Assembly: GCA_007844125.1 (NCBI GenBank)
Contig: CM017573.1
Coordinates: 6,331,052 to 6,395,051 of the forward strand
Direction of reading: 5' to 3'
From: Sinonovacula constricta
Lineage: Eukaryota; Mollusca; Bivalvia; Cardiida; Solecurtidae
DNA: 64,000 nucleotides
Under the pieces are notes generated by a model. It saw nothing but the letters and a program-made list of their open reading frames with translations, was not told the origin of the DNA and ran no database searches. The translations under genes were made by a program, and so were the position numbers. Below are positions 9,064 to 20,575 of this stretch, piece after piece. Numbering within the stretch: position 1 is the stretch's first letter; the number at the start of each line of letters is the position of its first letter.

Positions 9064-10640
9064 AACTTGGTATTACCTATACCATTGCAGATGACATGGT
9101 TATCCTCGGTTCTTCATCATTAGACTTGCAACATAAGCTTGATATTTTACAAAACTATTGTTTAAAGTGGGGATTAACTGTAAATATCTCTAAGACTAAG
9201 GTTATGGTGTTTAGAAGGCATGGTAGAATGAACCCAAATGAAAAATGGACATACAATAATGAAGAACTTGAAGTGGTAAATGACTTTAATTATTTGGGCA
9301 CAGTCTTTAATTACACAGGGAACTTTGGGAAGAATCAAGAACACCTTGCAGGCAAGGCACTTAAAGCATGTAATATGCTCATATACAAATGTAAGGATAT
9401 AAATTTAAAACCAAAAATACAGTGTCAGCTTTTTGATTCTTTTGTCAGTTCTATTCTGTGTTATTCCTCAGAACTTTGGGGTTTTTCAAAAACAAAGGCT
9501 ATAGAACGTATACATCTAAAATTTTGTAAAAGAATACTGAATGTAAAAATAAGTACAAGCACAATGGGTGTTTATGGAGAATTGGCAAGATATCCACTTT
9601 TTGTGACCCGCTTTGTAAAAATTATCAAATATTGGTGTCGTATAATAAATAGTGAAAACATACTTATGAAAAGAGTATACCAACAGGCCCTATATGATTG
9701 TAATAATGGATATAAAAACTGGGTCTACAAGGTAAAGAAGCTACTTTGTGATTATGGCTTTGCAGAAATATTTGTAAATGCCCAGTATCTCAACCTTAAC
9801 AAGTTTTATCTAATTTTTAAACAAAGAGTTCTTGATAATTTTATACAAGAGTGGCACAGTAAAATAGAAACCAATAAAGTTTTAAGCAATTACAAGTATT
9901 TTAAGAGTGTTTTTAGAATGGAAATGTACTTTGAAGTAGTTCCATACTCATTAAGATTTTATTTATCAAGGATAAGGTTAGGCATACTACCACTTAAAAT
10001 ACAAACAGGTAGATATAGTAGAAATACTCAACAAAGAAATGAAAGATTTTGTCCCTACTGTTTAAGTATTTCTGTTTCTGAAGTTGAGGATGAATTCCAC
10101 TTTGTGCTGAAATGTCCTTGTTATAATAATTTAAGAAGGAAGTATATACCTACATTTTATTATTCTTCACCTTCTATGTATAAATTTATTAACTTAATAC
10201 AGAGTGAAAATAAAAGCAAATTGTTAAATTTAGCATTGTACATTAAAAAATCACTAGAATTGAGGTCCCGTCTAGTAATGAATTACTAGTAAAAAATTTG
10301 TAATCCCGTGTTTGTGTTATGTATGGTTTGTCTTTTATTTATATATGCAATTCATTATGAATGTAAATACTGTTAAGAAATGCTTTGTTTGTTTTTAGCC
10401 ATTTATGTTAACATGATGTGTCAACTGGATTGTTGGAGGACTATTCAGAGAATATTTTTCTTGTTTTTGTTTTTTTATTTCCCAATTTCATTACTAGAGA
10501 CATGATGAGTTCTTTTGAAATTGTTCTATCAGTATGCCTATATAAATGATATAATATTGTGTATAATTATTTTTACAAATTACTTAACATGCTGTGCATA
10601 AATGTTTAGATTGACATAATTTGTAAAGTTTCTGAAAGTG
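9064..10640 (+). mobile_element. 5'-truncated non-LTR retrotransposon (LINE) with 3' UTR
   Basis: Homology begins just before the reverse transcriptase catalytic ADD, so the endonuclease and most of the polymerase fingers and palm are missing, as expected when target-primed reverse transcription stops early. The coding part ends at 10289 and an AT-rich 3' UTR follows. The exact 3' end is not marked by a clear tail; 10640 is approximate. Confidence 0.85.
9087..10289 (+). CDS. LINE ORF2 C-terminal part: reverse transcriptase from the ADD motif, thumb and zinc finger
   Basis: The frame is open upstream of the ATG at 9096. The catalytic Asp pair of the ADDM motif is at 9090-9095, immediately before it, so this ATG is not a natural start. 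After the palm end (KTKVMVF, residues ~34-40) come the thumb and a long basic linker. A C-terminal zinc finger follows with C319-x2-C322-x12-H335-x4-C340 (FCPYC...EFHFVLKC). The 397 residues contain no stop or frameshift, so the copy is fairly young, but it lacks the N-terminal half and cannot mobilise itself. The zinc-finger layout is typical of LINEs common in molluscs and cnidarians; I do not assign a clade. Confidence 0.88.
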   Translation, partial: ADDMVILGSSSLDLQHKLDILQNYCLKWGLTVNISKTKVMVFRRHGRMNPNEKWTYNNEELEVVNDFNYLGTVFNYTGNFGKNQEHLAGKALKACNMLIYKCKDINLKPKIQCQLFDSFVSSILCYSSELWGFSKTKAIERIHLKFCKRILNVKISTSTMGVYGELARYPLFVTRFVKIIKYWCRIINSENILMKRVYQQALYDCNNGYKNWVYKVKKLLCDYGFAEIFVNAQYLNLNKFYLIFKQRVLDNFIQEWHSKIETNKVLSNYKYFKSVFRMEMYFEVVPYSLRFYLSRIRLGILPLKIQTGRYSRNTQQRNERFCPYCLSISVSEVEDEFHFVLKCPCYNNLRRKYIPTFYYSSPSMYKFINLIQSENKSKLLNLALYIKKSLELRSRLVMNY

Positions 10641-10644
10641 AGTA

Positions 10645-11735
10645 CCATGTATTACATACCAATGCTAACTATTTACAACATACCTGTAAAACAATGCAAT
10701 TAATACATAAACAAGGGATGCAATGTAGTCGTATCCCATCGATCATCGAATAATTTGATACTCCCACTGTTGCGATACTTCCACTGTTGTAGAGTTGATT
10801 TAATAGCTCACGAGCAAAATGATTCAGTTGCCATTGATAATAACACACGACAACAGAAACCATTTGTGCTGCCAGCCACACTAAGACACTTTAATTGCGC
10901 TTTTAGACATCCTGTACTCCTTATTTGTTACAGTAAATCCGCATAAGCACTTGTATAGAATCCATCACAGAATTGTTGTCATATCCAAATTTAAACTATA
11001 TGCACATTAGTCTAGAAATACACCCAAAACTTGTTTTTATAAATCAACACGCGATCATATGCTTTTTGATAACGACAGAGTATTCTCCCTTGCATAATGA
11101 GTCATCTTGTGCACGCTCTACTAACTTCTATAAGAAGGATACACTATACACAATTCTAATAATAATTATGATCATACATTGATACTATATAATGTATAAT
11201 TTAATTTTCACTAGAATCTTTTGTCATTGTATTATAAGTATGAAATAAGGTATATAGTGTAAATAGTTTAAGATTTCTTAAATATATTTAGATATAGAAC
11301 TCGGAAACTTGCTTCTTTCTCTATTCTATTCTATTTTGTCTAAACTAGCTAACCTTATCATTTAAGTATATACAGAATTTCTTGACGATGGACACTGTTC
11401 AAGTCAAATCATATATAGTTTAATGTAAATGATAAGGTTTCGGATATGTATTAAATATAGGCATAAAATAATTAGATACACTTGTATTCTGCATTGACAT
11501 CTATATCTGATAGTGAAGATATGTATAATAGATATCTACATAAATAAATATGCTTAAGGTCCCCTCGCTAGAGAAGATTTACTATTCATAGACATTTTCT
11601 TTTTTAGACCAAATTATTACTTTATTATATACACAAAAACAATTAATGTTTGAAGTTTTGATAAAGCAAAATTATTCGTTTTTTTGTTGTTGTTGTTTTT
11701 TTTGGTTCACGTGACATGTTAATTATCTATATGTA
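10645..11735. other. AT-rich spacer; small TTCTA-rich patch
   Basis: No supported gene. A short ctattctattctatttt patch near 11317-11337 could be the microsatellite end of a degraded retroelement, but nothing else supports this. Confidence 0.4.
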
Positions 11736-11739
11736 TACA

Positions 11740-11813
11740 TGTTTTAAAGATGATGTACACTATTATATGTACAAATCTTAAATAAAATTTCTGTTCTGTT
11801 CTGTTCTGTTCCT
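11740..11813 (+). mobile_element. Possible LINE 3' end with (CTGTT)n tail
   Basis: A ...tacaaatcttaaataaaat segment runs straight into ctgttctgttctgttctg. A polyadenylation-like AATAAA followed by a short pentanucleotide tail is how many CR1/L2-type LINEs terminate. No coding part of the element remains, so the call is weak. Confidence 0.4.
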
Positions 11814-11829
11814 ATTACCTGTTTCAGCA

Positions 11830-12555
11830 CAGAAGACCTTCTGTGATAACTTAGACTAAATATGTTCTTTTAACGGTAGACAAATTGATATGAAGAGAAC
11901 ATGTCAATATATTCACAACATAATCAGGAAAATGTACAAAAAATGATACATAACAGAATCGGTAAAGCGTTCAATTAAAAAATCAGGAAAATACAAAAAA
12001 ATATACAAAACATTATCATTAAAAAAGTTCAATAAAATAATAAGAAAAAAAAGATTACAAAAATGTAACAAAAACTTGTTAAAGAGTTCAATAACCAATC
12101 CTATATTTTAAAACAGTAGCAGCTGGTTTTATAATGCAATTTGCATTTATTTATCATAATAATAAACAACCAATGAAGCTTGCATGCTGCTTTCAAAGGC
12201 ACATCTTGGTAACACAACAAACATATAACCGATTGAAAGCCGATATAACAATAGAAACATGATAACACTTGTATTAAAACAATACATATTTGTATCATAT
12301 TAATTAAAGAACGTTGACGTAGTTATTCCTTTGAAGTAGAAATGCCGCTTTGATCTCTCGGTTCATTGCCCTGTCCTACACATCATTTACCCTTTGAAAA
12401 TCATTAATTATGGCTAGGCATTTATTACAATATTATTAATATTGCAATTTAATGTTCATACAATGTTCAACGTTGATGATACGATCACTAAACGCGCTGT
12501 GACAGCTGATATTCGTGCATTTTAGAAACAACACACTCGTCTGTAATAGAGTCAT
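11830..12555. other. AT-rich spacer without recognisable features
   Basis: A-rich patch at 11930-12075; no gene-like frame. Confidence 0.45.
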
Positions 12556-12559
12556 AGCA

Positions 12560-12990
12560 GGTCTGAGTTGCCGAGGATTGTATCTACTGTACATACTGTA
12601 CATATGTTTATAGTTTATTTTGTTGCTCGTTGTAATGTATGTATATAAGTTCATTGTATTTGTTTTAACTCCCGATGCAGGTGCTTACTGTTAGTTGTTT
12701 CACTTTGACGGGATGTTTTTTATTTACACTGGTTGTTTACTAGAAAAACCTTCAGGAAGTGCGAGATTGGAGCGCTCCACAAACCAGGTTTAAGCACCCC
12801 AGTTGGCCCTTTTGCCGACTGACCGTTCCAAGGCGGTAACTGATGGTTTTTCTTTATGTGTGTTATGTCTCGTCTCTGTGTTTGTTTGTTTTTCACATTT
12901 GCATTTACCTTGTTTGCCTTTGTCTACTGGTGGATAAAATTTAAATATATGTTAGAGTTTTGATAGGACCTTTTCTTATTTACCTATTTA
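12560..12990 (-). repeat. Family B element, longest copy in the window
   Basis: It carries all segments of family B. One end has gttgccgagg and ctactgtacatactg. Then come the cactttgacgggat block, the cttcaggaagtgcgag block, the core (12821-12841), a gtctcgtctctgtg block and the terminal gataggaccttttcttattt. At about 430 bp it defines the long form; many other copies stop near the cttcctga block. Confidence 0.85.
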
Positions 12991-12999
12991 TAGCTAAAC

Positions 13000-13920
13000 C
13001 CAAGGTTGTTTTTTTTTCATTGAGTGCGATATGTTATGCTAATTTTCGAGTGACATATTCTTAACACCCAGACGAAAAGAAGATAAAATAACAGGATTTA
13101 CATCTGTAAATATCTTGCAGAGCTTGGCTTATCTTTTTTTTGTATCGTATCGTCTAGGCTATCTTCAGACGACATTAGGATTATTATTTTTGATAAACAC
13201 CAAGGCCACGAGAGTAGAAGCGTGTTTTAACAACATTTTAACGATACCTTGCTGTTTGACCTTTATTTTATTTTCTTACTTTTGAACTAATGCAAGCGTG
13301 TTTTTTGGCAACCGCACTCTGTAAATCATTACGATTCTTCCATTTCGTTTCGGTAAGAATTACCACTGTTTTACAAGTGCTTGTATAACGTGTATTAATC
13401 CACTTTCTGCTAAACCAGAAGCACTTAGCATATGCACGTACTTGCTGTTAATGTCTACTCTTATTAGTGTGGTAGACTATGAGAATTACTTCTTATGAAT
13501 GGAAGTTGCCTTGTTAACTTAACAATAATATAATAACTTAACTTAACAATAATCATGCTTTTGAAAAAAACGTAGAACATTGCACACATTCTTGCAGCTG
13601 TATTGATTAATATATTGTTCTGCTTGCCATTGTCAACCTTGGTAAATACGGTTCATATTACATAAGAGGTTTAAATCTGAGTGTAAATTCTAAATAAGTA
13701 AATACAAACTCGTATGAACTTTTTTCTGTTATTAGTTTACTGTCTTGACTCTATGCTCAAAGCTATGCCTATTGTCTATTTGTAAGTTGATTTAATTGTT
13801 TTGTTATAACTATGTATAAGGTTTTTTTCGTTTTTTTTTCGTTTTTTTATTATTATCACGTAACATCTTCAATGTAACGCATTGTAGTGTGCAAATTGTA
13901 GTTCTATTTAAATAATGTAT
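13000..13920. other. Spacer, possibly remnant LINE 3' UTR towards its end
   Basis: No open frame of note. The stretch contains T-rich runs near 13825-13850. Confidence 0.35.
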
Positions 13921-13924
13921 TATA

Positions 13925-13992
13925 TTGTTCTTGTATTGTACATATACATTATGCTCTCCAGTAGTTGGAGGTAATAAAAGATATCTATCTGA
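13925..13992 (+). mobile_element. Possible LINE 3' end with ATCT tail
   Basis: The segment ctccagtagttggaggta is a small hairpin and is followed by ataaaagatatctatct. A terminal hairpin plus an (ATCT)n-like tail resembles the 3' ends of CR1-like elements. There is no coding support. Confidence 0.35.
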
Positions 13993-14272
13993 TTGACCTT
14001 GCTGATTGAACTTGCTGTTTTACATTGCTGTTTGACCTTACTGATTGACCTTACTGATTGACCTTACTGATTGACCTTCTGTTTGACATTGCTGATTGAC
14101 CTTACTGATTGACCTTCTGTTTGACATTGCTGTTTGACCTTACTGATTGACCTTACTGATTGACTTTACTGATTGACCTTCTGTTTGACATTGCTGCTTG
14201 ACCTTGCTAATTTACCTTGCTGTTTGAATTTTCTGCTTGGCCTTGCTGGTTGACCTTGCTGTTTGTCTAATG
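13993..14272 (+). repeat. Minisatellite with ~13-bp unit (gattgaccttact)
   Basis: About 20 imperfect units alternate between gattgaccttact, gtttgaccttgct and gtttgacattgct forms. It starts directly after the putative LINE tail. Confidence 0.9.
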
Positions 14273-14284
14273 AATATGACTAAA

Positions 14285-15110
14285 CAAGTCAGTTTGATGC
14301 ACGTTTCAAGCAAACTGCTTATTAGCGCAAGGCATACCGGGTAAATGTTTCTCTTTTAAGATAACACAGTTTCATGAAACAAGATGTAGGTGTGTTATAA
14401 ATGGCAAAATGTATTGTGCTTGCTTATTCAATTTTCCACAAGAGATCAACAATTATGAAATACCTTACAGTTGACGGTCTCCGGAAATGTCAAGCAACAT
14501 TTGCGACACGCCACTTCCAGGGAATGACAATCCATTTTCAAGCAAGGTTGAATAAGATCATTCATCACGCGATCTGTATTCTAGACACACGTGCACTATC
14601 GCAATTTAAAGAAGCAAGAAGAGAGCATTGATGTTAAGCATTAAAGGTCGCCGTCCTCTTTAATAAAGGAGCGGTATTGCCTGACAACAAACCGACCAAG
14701 AAAATGCAATAACGTAACTAAATATTTTAAATGCCGTCATTTTAAACACGAATTGTCTTTGGTTTGGAGGCACGGAAAAATGCCCGAATACAAACAAAAT
14801 AATAGAGCACAGGATTTTGCTTGTGCAAAGTACACCATCGAAACAAATGCATTTTAAGTTCAACAAATCACGCATACACATGTAACATTGACAATTTGAA
14901 GTGACAAGGAAAGATGTAGTAACATTTTAAATACAATCAAATACTGATATCCAATGCATAAAAGCGGAATTATATTTATCCTTGATCATATAACAATATA
15001 TTATACTGAGGCCCGTGCGGATTTACCGATCTACAAGAGGTTTGCCTCCTTGCTTTTAAAGTATGCAAATTCTATACCGTTAAAAAGAAATGATATGGAA
15101 AAAAAAGGTT
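14285..15110. other. Spacer without supported genes
   Basis: A 76-codon frame at 14401-14631 has no recognisable domain, no splice context and no codon signal I would trust. The rest is AT-rich. Confidence 0.4.
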
Positions 15111-15114
15111 TTAA

Positions 15115-15290
15115 TGCCGATTGACTGTTTAAAGGCGGGGACTGTCGGGTTTTCTCTTTTTGTTAAATGACTCATCACGGATTTGTTCTTACTTTTATAT
15201 TTGGCTTTTATGTAAATTTCTTTATCCTGTGCCTATTCAACTTTTGGTATAGGCTGCAGAGCTCATAGGACTTTGTCATATATTCTTATT
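15115..15290 (-). repeat. Family A element, half copy
   Basis: It contains a diverged core (gattgactgtttaaaggcgg), the gactcatcacggatttgttc block and the A terminus ctcataggactttgtcatat. The opposite half (the cttcctga side) is missing. A ~38-bp direct repeat of the terminus plus flank (tttgtcatatattcttatt.agacacctg) follows at 15276-15350. Confidence 0.75.
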
Positions 15291-15599
15291 GAGACACCTG
15301 TTCTAAGAACAGCAATTTGTCATATATTCTTATTAAGACACCTGCTCTTAAAATGGTCTATTTTTATTTCAATGTACACCCAAATGATAATAACTAAATT
15401 GAATTTAATATTTATTTTTTGGTAAAAGTAACAAGACAGAGAAATCAAGAAAACTCAATTCAGACTGGACAAACAAAATATAAACACTTGGTCATGCAAA
15501 TGCATGAATACTGTTTTACTAATTTATTTGCACTTTACAGCAATGTCTGAATTTTGCATGCCATTAGAGTAATAATAAACACTTTCTTAAAAAAGGTTA

Positions 15600-16290
15600 A
15601 CTATGTTTACTTGTACAGATGTTTTTGAAGCTCTGTCTTTTCTGTTAGATAATATTAACATAAAATGAGGTCACACTTTATTCAGACAAGTAATTTGTAT
15701 TCATATGGGAACCAACTGTGCACCATTAATTGCAGATTTGTTTTTATACTGCTTTGAACGTGATTTCATGTTAACTTTATCCACTTCTAACCAAAGCATA
15801 TAACAGATGCTTTTTTATTCAACATCGTGACGATATTTTTATTATTGATAATCCTTTAATTTCCCAAATGATCCATCTGATCCGCTATCCCAAACTTACC
15901 ATTAATAAAGCCGGTACCTGTTATTTAAATGCAGAATTCCTAGACATTGAGATCGCTATTTCCCATGACAACGTCTCTACTAAAATCTTTGACAAGAGAA
16001 ACGATTTCACCTTCAGCGTTGTGAATTATTAGTACCTTGACTTTGATTCGGCTCGTGATTCCTACTTTGGTATTTACATATTACATATGGTTTGCGTAAG
16101 TTTGCAAAAAAAAGATTCAATGCTAGAAACCAATTTATTACTTTTAAATTGTTACAACAAAGTGTTTGACTTCAGAAATTAAAGAATGCGTTTTCAAAAT
16201 CCTTTAACCGCAATGGTTTTATTGCTTCAAAGCATAATAGCAATATGAAAACACCTTTGCAGCAAAGCATAAGCCATCCTGCGTGTTAAT
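15600..16290 (+). pseudogene. Penelope-like element reverse transcriptase, decayed
   Basis: Several consecutive segments read as a Penelope-like reverse transcriptase. CTDVFEALSFLLDNINIK starts at 15612. GTNCAPLIADLFLYCFERDF follows after a TGA at 15666. Then come RDDIFIIDNPLI, in the place of the catalytic YxDD motif, and AEFLDIEIAI and STKIFDKRNDFTF up to a TAG at 16030. Finally FNARNQFITFKLLQQ and LKNAFSKSFNRN appear. Homology moves through three frames with at least four stops (15666, 15801, 16030 and one near 16170). The GIY-YIG endonuclease expected at the C-terminus of the complete family is not visible. It is a dead, partial copy. Confidence 0.85.
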
Positions 16291-16299
16291 GAATGTTTC

Positions 16300-16785
16300 A
16301 TACAAGATCATGAAAATCATGGACTATATAACCTTTCTGACACTTTACAAAAAAAAAAAATATAGATGACAGTCAGTATCCTAGGAATCGTTAGTTGTAC
16401 TGCATTGCTTGCAAGTAACCCCTTTTACAGTCAAGAACTTGTTGCGTTGCTTTTAAATGACATTATTTAAATGACCGGCAGGCAGTTGAGACTATATGAA
16501 AACAGTAACTTAAAGCAAAGCCATAGGACAGTCGCTGTTGGATTTCTGTCTCTTCATCTCTCCACTCGAGCCCGTTATAGGTAAGATACATTGAGCAGTC
16601 TCCGTGTTTGTTGCACTAAGCATAACAACGGGCTTATTTATTTGTTTTCCTTTCCTATAAAATATGCCATATAAATCCTTGGCTTTTTGTAACATAATAG
16701 TTTAATTTCTTTGCCTATTAACTATTCACAAAGCTACATTTTTTGTTGGTTTAGGATGTTTTCTAAAATTCGATGGTTTCCTTCG

Positions 16786-16825
<40 letters not shown>

Positions 16826-17485
16826 TAATTAAGCTTTTTGACACCTCTGACATATGATATCATGGTATTTTATCGTTCGATGTCATTAAATTGTTCTTAT
16901 TATAGGTAATTATAAGTAATTCTTGTTTATGTTTTCACTTTTACACATCATTTATTGGCCCCAAGAAATGTAGACAATCTCAATTAAAATTGAATAAACA
17001 TTATTAATTAAACATTTAAATTCAATTTAATTATAACACAACAATGGTTTAATGAAATCAAAAAGGCGTTTAAGTGTATTTAGCTCTACCAAACAATATT
17101 AAAACAGAGCCCACTTTTTTCTGTTGCAATTTCTAAGATGAATTAGCACAATTCCACAAAGCTAAGAGGAAACTATTATTGATAACAGACATTCGCCTAG
17201 CCATTACACAGTGTTCTGGCCGCCAAGTCGTTTTAATTTCCTACAAGGTCTCATCTGAATCCCATAGAATAGCAATAACTCCGATCAAATATGTATTTCC
17301 TCAGCCGAAATTGTCAGTTTCAAAACGTTAAGATGTTAATAGCACACGAGTTTATGGAATAGGTAAATTTTACAGAGAAAATATTTTATGGATATATTTT
17401 TCATTAGATCTGTTTTGTTTGAAGGTAGAATTATACAAGTGTTTAAAATGTGATAAACTGTTAAATAACAAAGGTACTTAAACAT
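16300..17485. other. AT-rich spacer with a short (GT)n
   Basis: Apart from the GT run at 16788-16824 no repeat family or coding signal was recognised. Confidence 0.45.
16788..16824 (+). repeat. (GT)n microsatellite
   Basis: About 18 dinucleotide units. Confidence 0.95.
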
Positions 17486-17489
17486 GCTA

Positions 17490-17590
17490 TACACAGTGAA
17501 TGCACAGCACTATTCTGCTTCAAGTGAACACCGTCTCCAGATAAATGAAATACTTTTTATGGGACGATAAACCCAATCAACAAACAAAAT
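17490..17590 (+). repeat. tRNA-SINE tail fragment
   Basis: The sequence cacagtg..gcac.tattctgcttcaagtgaacaccgtctccagat followed by gggacgataaacccaa matches the 3' tail of the SINEs at 41.9 and 48.1 kb. The tRNA-like head is absent. The adjoining 96-codon frame (17545-17835) overlaps this tail and is not supported as a gene. Confidence 0.75.
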
Positions 17591-17875
17591 CATTTCTATC
17601 TAAAATCGCTATTTGGATGCTAAGATATTCAAAAGAGAAGAAATGGAAACATCGTTTTAAAATTGTTTTAGCGCATCTTCTTATGAATATTCTGTTTTGT
17701 GTTTTTCTTCGAGATTTTATAGATATAAAAGTTAAACGCTTGTTGTTATGTATAAATGAGCAAACTGCTCGAACCAAGAGCAAACATGAAAAAGAGAAAA
17801 CGATGTTTTTCACAAAAAAATTGGCAAAACTGTAAATTTCTTTGTTCTGTATGTATGATTAGGAGCTTAAAATAC

Positions 17876-18215
17876 ATGTAGGTAAATAAAAAAGGTCCTA
17901 TCAAAATTTCCAAAGATATTTAAATTTTATCTACCTTTAGACAAAGGCAAACAGAGTAAATGTAAATGTGACAAAAACACAGAGACGAGACACACAAAAA
18001 GAAAAACCATTAGTTACCGCCTTGGAACGGTCAGTCGGCAAAAGGACCGACTGGGGTGCTTAAACCTGGTAATTGGAGCGCTCCAACCTCGCACTTTCTG
18101 AAGTTTTTTTCTATCAAACAGACAGTGTAAATAACAATATCCCGTCAAGGTGAAACAACTAACAGTAGGCATAAAGAGTTAAAACAGATACAATGAACAT
18201 ATAAACATAGCCTCA
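17876..18215 (+). repeat. Family B element, near-complete
   Basis: It runs from taggtaaataaaaaaggtcc through the gacaaaggcaaac block and the core (18013-18031). It then continues through gagcgctccaacctcgcac and the cccgtcaaggtgaaacaac block to agatacaatgaac. Confidence 0.88.
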
Positions 18216-18294
18216 AAGTACAATAGGATCAATATAATGTATAATGTACGCTTTTTCAATCAAACAAACAGTGAGAAAAATCCAAATATTTTTT

Positions 18295-18392
18295 TCAAAT
18301 TTGCATTTACCCTGTTTGCCTTTGTCTAGAGATATATTTAATTGAAATATCTGTAGAAACTTTGATAGGACCTTTTCTAATTAACCCATCAT
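18295..18392 (-). repeat. Family B fragment (outer terminus)
   Basis: Only the tttgcatttaccctgtttgc to tgataggaccttttctaatt end is present, in inverted orientation and about 80 bp from the preceding B copy. Confidence 0.75.
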
Positions 18393-18399
18393 ACGAAGG

Positions 18400-19130
18400 C
18401 AAATGGCAATTTCTTAAGTAATATCTCTCTTCCATCTCAAAAGTGTTCTCTTTTAAGTGACATGTAACATAAATAACACCCATTTTAATTGTGTACAATA
18501 CCTTACAAAATACCAAACACCCGAATCCTTACTTTTTGGAGGGCTTTTATTATAGTTATAATACCTAACTACTGATATAATAAATAAGTATATAAATTGA
18601 ATTCACTTTATTTTACAAAACTCAATATGATCCGTGGTCTCTGAAACACATGATATTTAGTTTTTTATGCATCAATTATGGTCTTTACCCTTATTCTATC
18701 AAGATTTTTTAAATCTAGATTCGTCCTTCGGTAAGGACGTACTTTTATATTGGCGGGTTTTATTTTGATGTTGTTTTTTTTTGCATTTTAAAACAATTTT
18801 CAGGAAACAACAGAAGAACAGGAAAATGCTTAGTCGACAGAAGACATTATATTTCCTTATATAGCAGGAGAATGCACAAAATTTAATTATTTCCATATAG
18901 AATGTAATCATTTTTCGATTGGCGGAGTTCAACGTTTCCGGGTTTCATTTTATTCAATAATTATGCGATTTGTGAGAAAGGAATTTCATTATAAGAAATA
19001 AGATTAAATTTATTTTTATGAATATAAAAAGCTGTTTTAAGTGGAAAATGTTATGTTCGGTGAAAATGTGCACAATTTATTGGACGACATAAATCATGTG
19101 AGCTAAATGGGATCGGAAACCGACATGGGA
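18400..19130. other. AT-rich spacer without recognisable features
   Basis: No coding or repeat signal recognised. Confidence 0.45.
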
Positions 19131-19134
19131 TATG

Positions 19135-19230
19135 ATCTTACATGTAGAGAGGTTAGAGCTCTGTAAAACCGGTTTAAGCACCCCAGTCGGTCCATATTGC
19201 CGACTAACCGTTCCAAGGCGGTAACTTCTT
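19135..19230 (-). repeat. Family A fragment (core and cttcctga side)
   Basis: It contains gaggttagagctctgtaaaa, the ccggtttaagcaccccagtc block and the core ccgttccaaggcggtaact. The outer gacaaagtcc end is missing. Confidence 0.8.
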
Positions 19231-19359
19231 ATTCTAACTGAACTGCCGTACGTCGGTGGTCCATCCCAGACATATGTCTAGGGACTGCCACGACCCATAA
19301 TCAGATGAATGTTGCCATGCATCGATAAAAAAAATCAAACTACTTTCTAACATAAAGCT

Positions 19360-19423
19360 TATAGTAGTAGTAGTAGTACTAGTAGTAGTAGTAGTAGTAG
19401 TAATAGTTGTAGAAGCAGTAGTG

Positions 19424-19455
<32 letters not shown>

Positions 19456-20200
19456 TATAGGTAGTATTAGTAATAGAAGTAGTAGTAGTAGTGGTGGTAG
19501 TAGCAGTAGTAATATGAGTAATAGTTTTTACTAGTAGTTGAAGTAGTACTAGTAGTAATAGCAGGAGAATTAGTAGAAGTAATAGTAGTAGTAGTAGTAG
19601 AAGTAGAAGTCGTAGTAATAGTAGTAGAAGTAGTAGTTGTAGAAATAGAAATAGTAGTTATTGTAGCAATAGTAGTAATAGTAGTACTAGTAGTAGAAAT
19701 AGAAGTAATAACAGTACTACTTGTCGTAGTAGTAGAAAAGTAGAAAGAGTAATAGGAGCAGTAGTTGTAGAATTGGCACAAGTATCAGTAGTGGTAGTAG
19801 TAGTAGAAGTTATAGTTATAGTTTTAGCATTATCAGCAACAGTAGTAGTAAAAGTAGTAGCAGTGGTAGAATAGTAGCAATAATAATAGTATTAGTTGTA
19901 GTAGTAGTAGTAGCGGTAGTAGTCGTGATGGTTTTAGTAGTTATGCTAGTAGTAGAAATAGTAACATAAAATAGTTGTCAAAGTAATAATAATGGTAGCA
20001 GTAGTAGTAGTAGTGGACGTTAAAGTAGCAGAAATAGTAGTTGTGGTTACACTATTTGTAGTAGTAGAAGTAGCAATATAAAATAAAAGTCACATTAATG
20101 AAGGCAGTGGCGGTGGAATAGTTGTAATAGAAGTAATAGTAGGAGGGTGAGTAGTTGGAGTAGTAGCTGTGGTAGTAGTAGTAGTAGTAATAATAGCAAT
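19360..20200 (+). repeat. (AGT)n-type imperfect trinucleotide array
   Basis: About 840 bp dominated by AGT units with AAT, AGC and TGT variants. The minus strand reads as Thr/Ser/Tyr-rich open frames, which are repeat artefacts. Confidence 0.93.
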
Positions 20201-20354
20201 GTCTAAAATTATTATCAAATTATATTATGCGCTACTTGACATACTCATAAGCCTGGTCAATTATCTAATGATGGTCAGAAATATTGCATAACAATGCGTT
20301 TTGAATTTACCTATATGAATTGCACATAATTATGATAATGACAATAATGATGAA

Positions 20355-20575
<221 letters not shown>

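Noticed and set aside
17545..17835. 96-codon basic frame
   Set aside because: It begins within a SINE tail and is matched by an equally long frame on the opposite strand.
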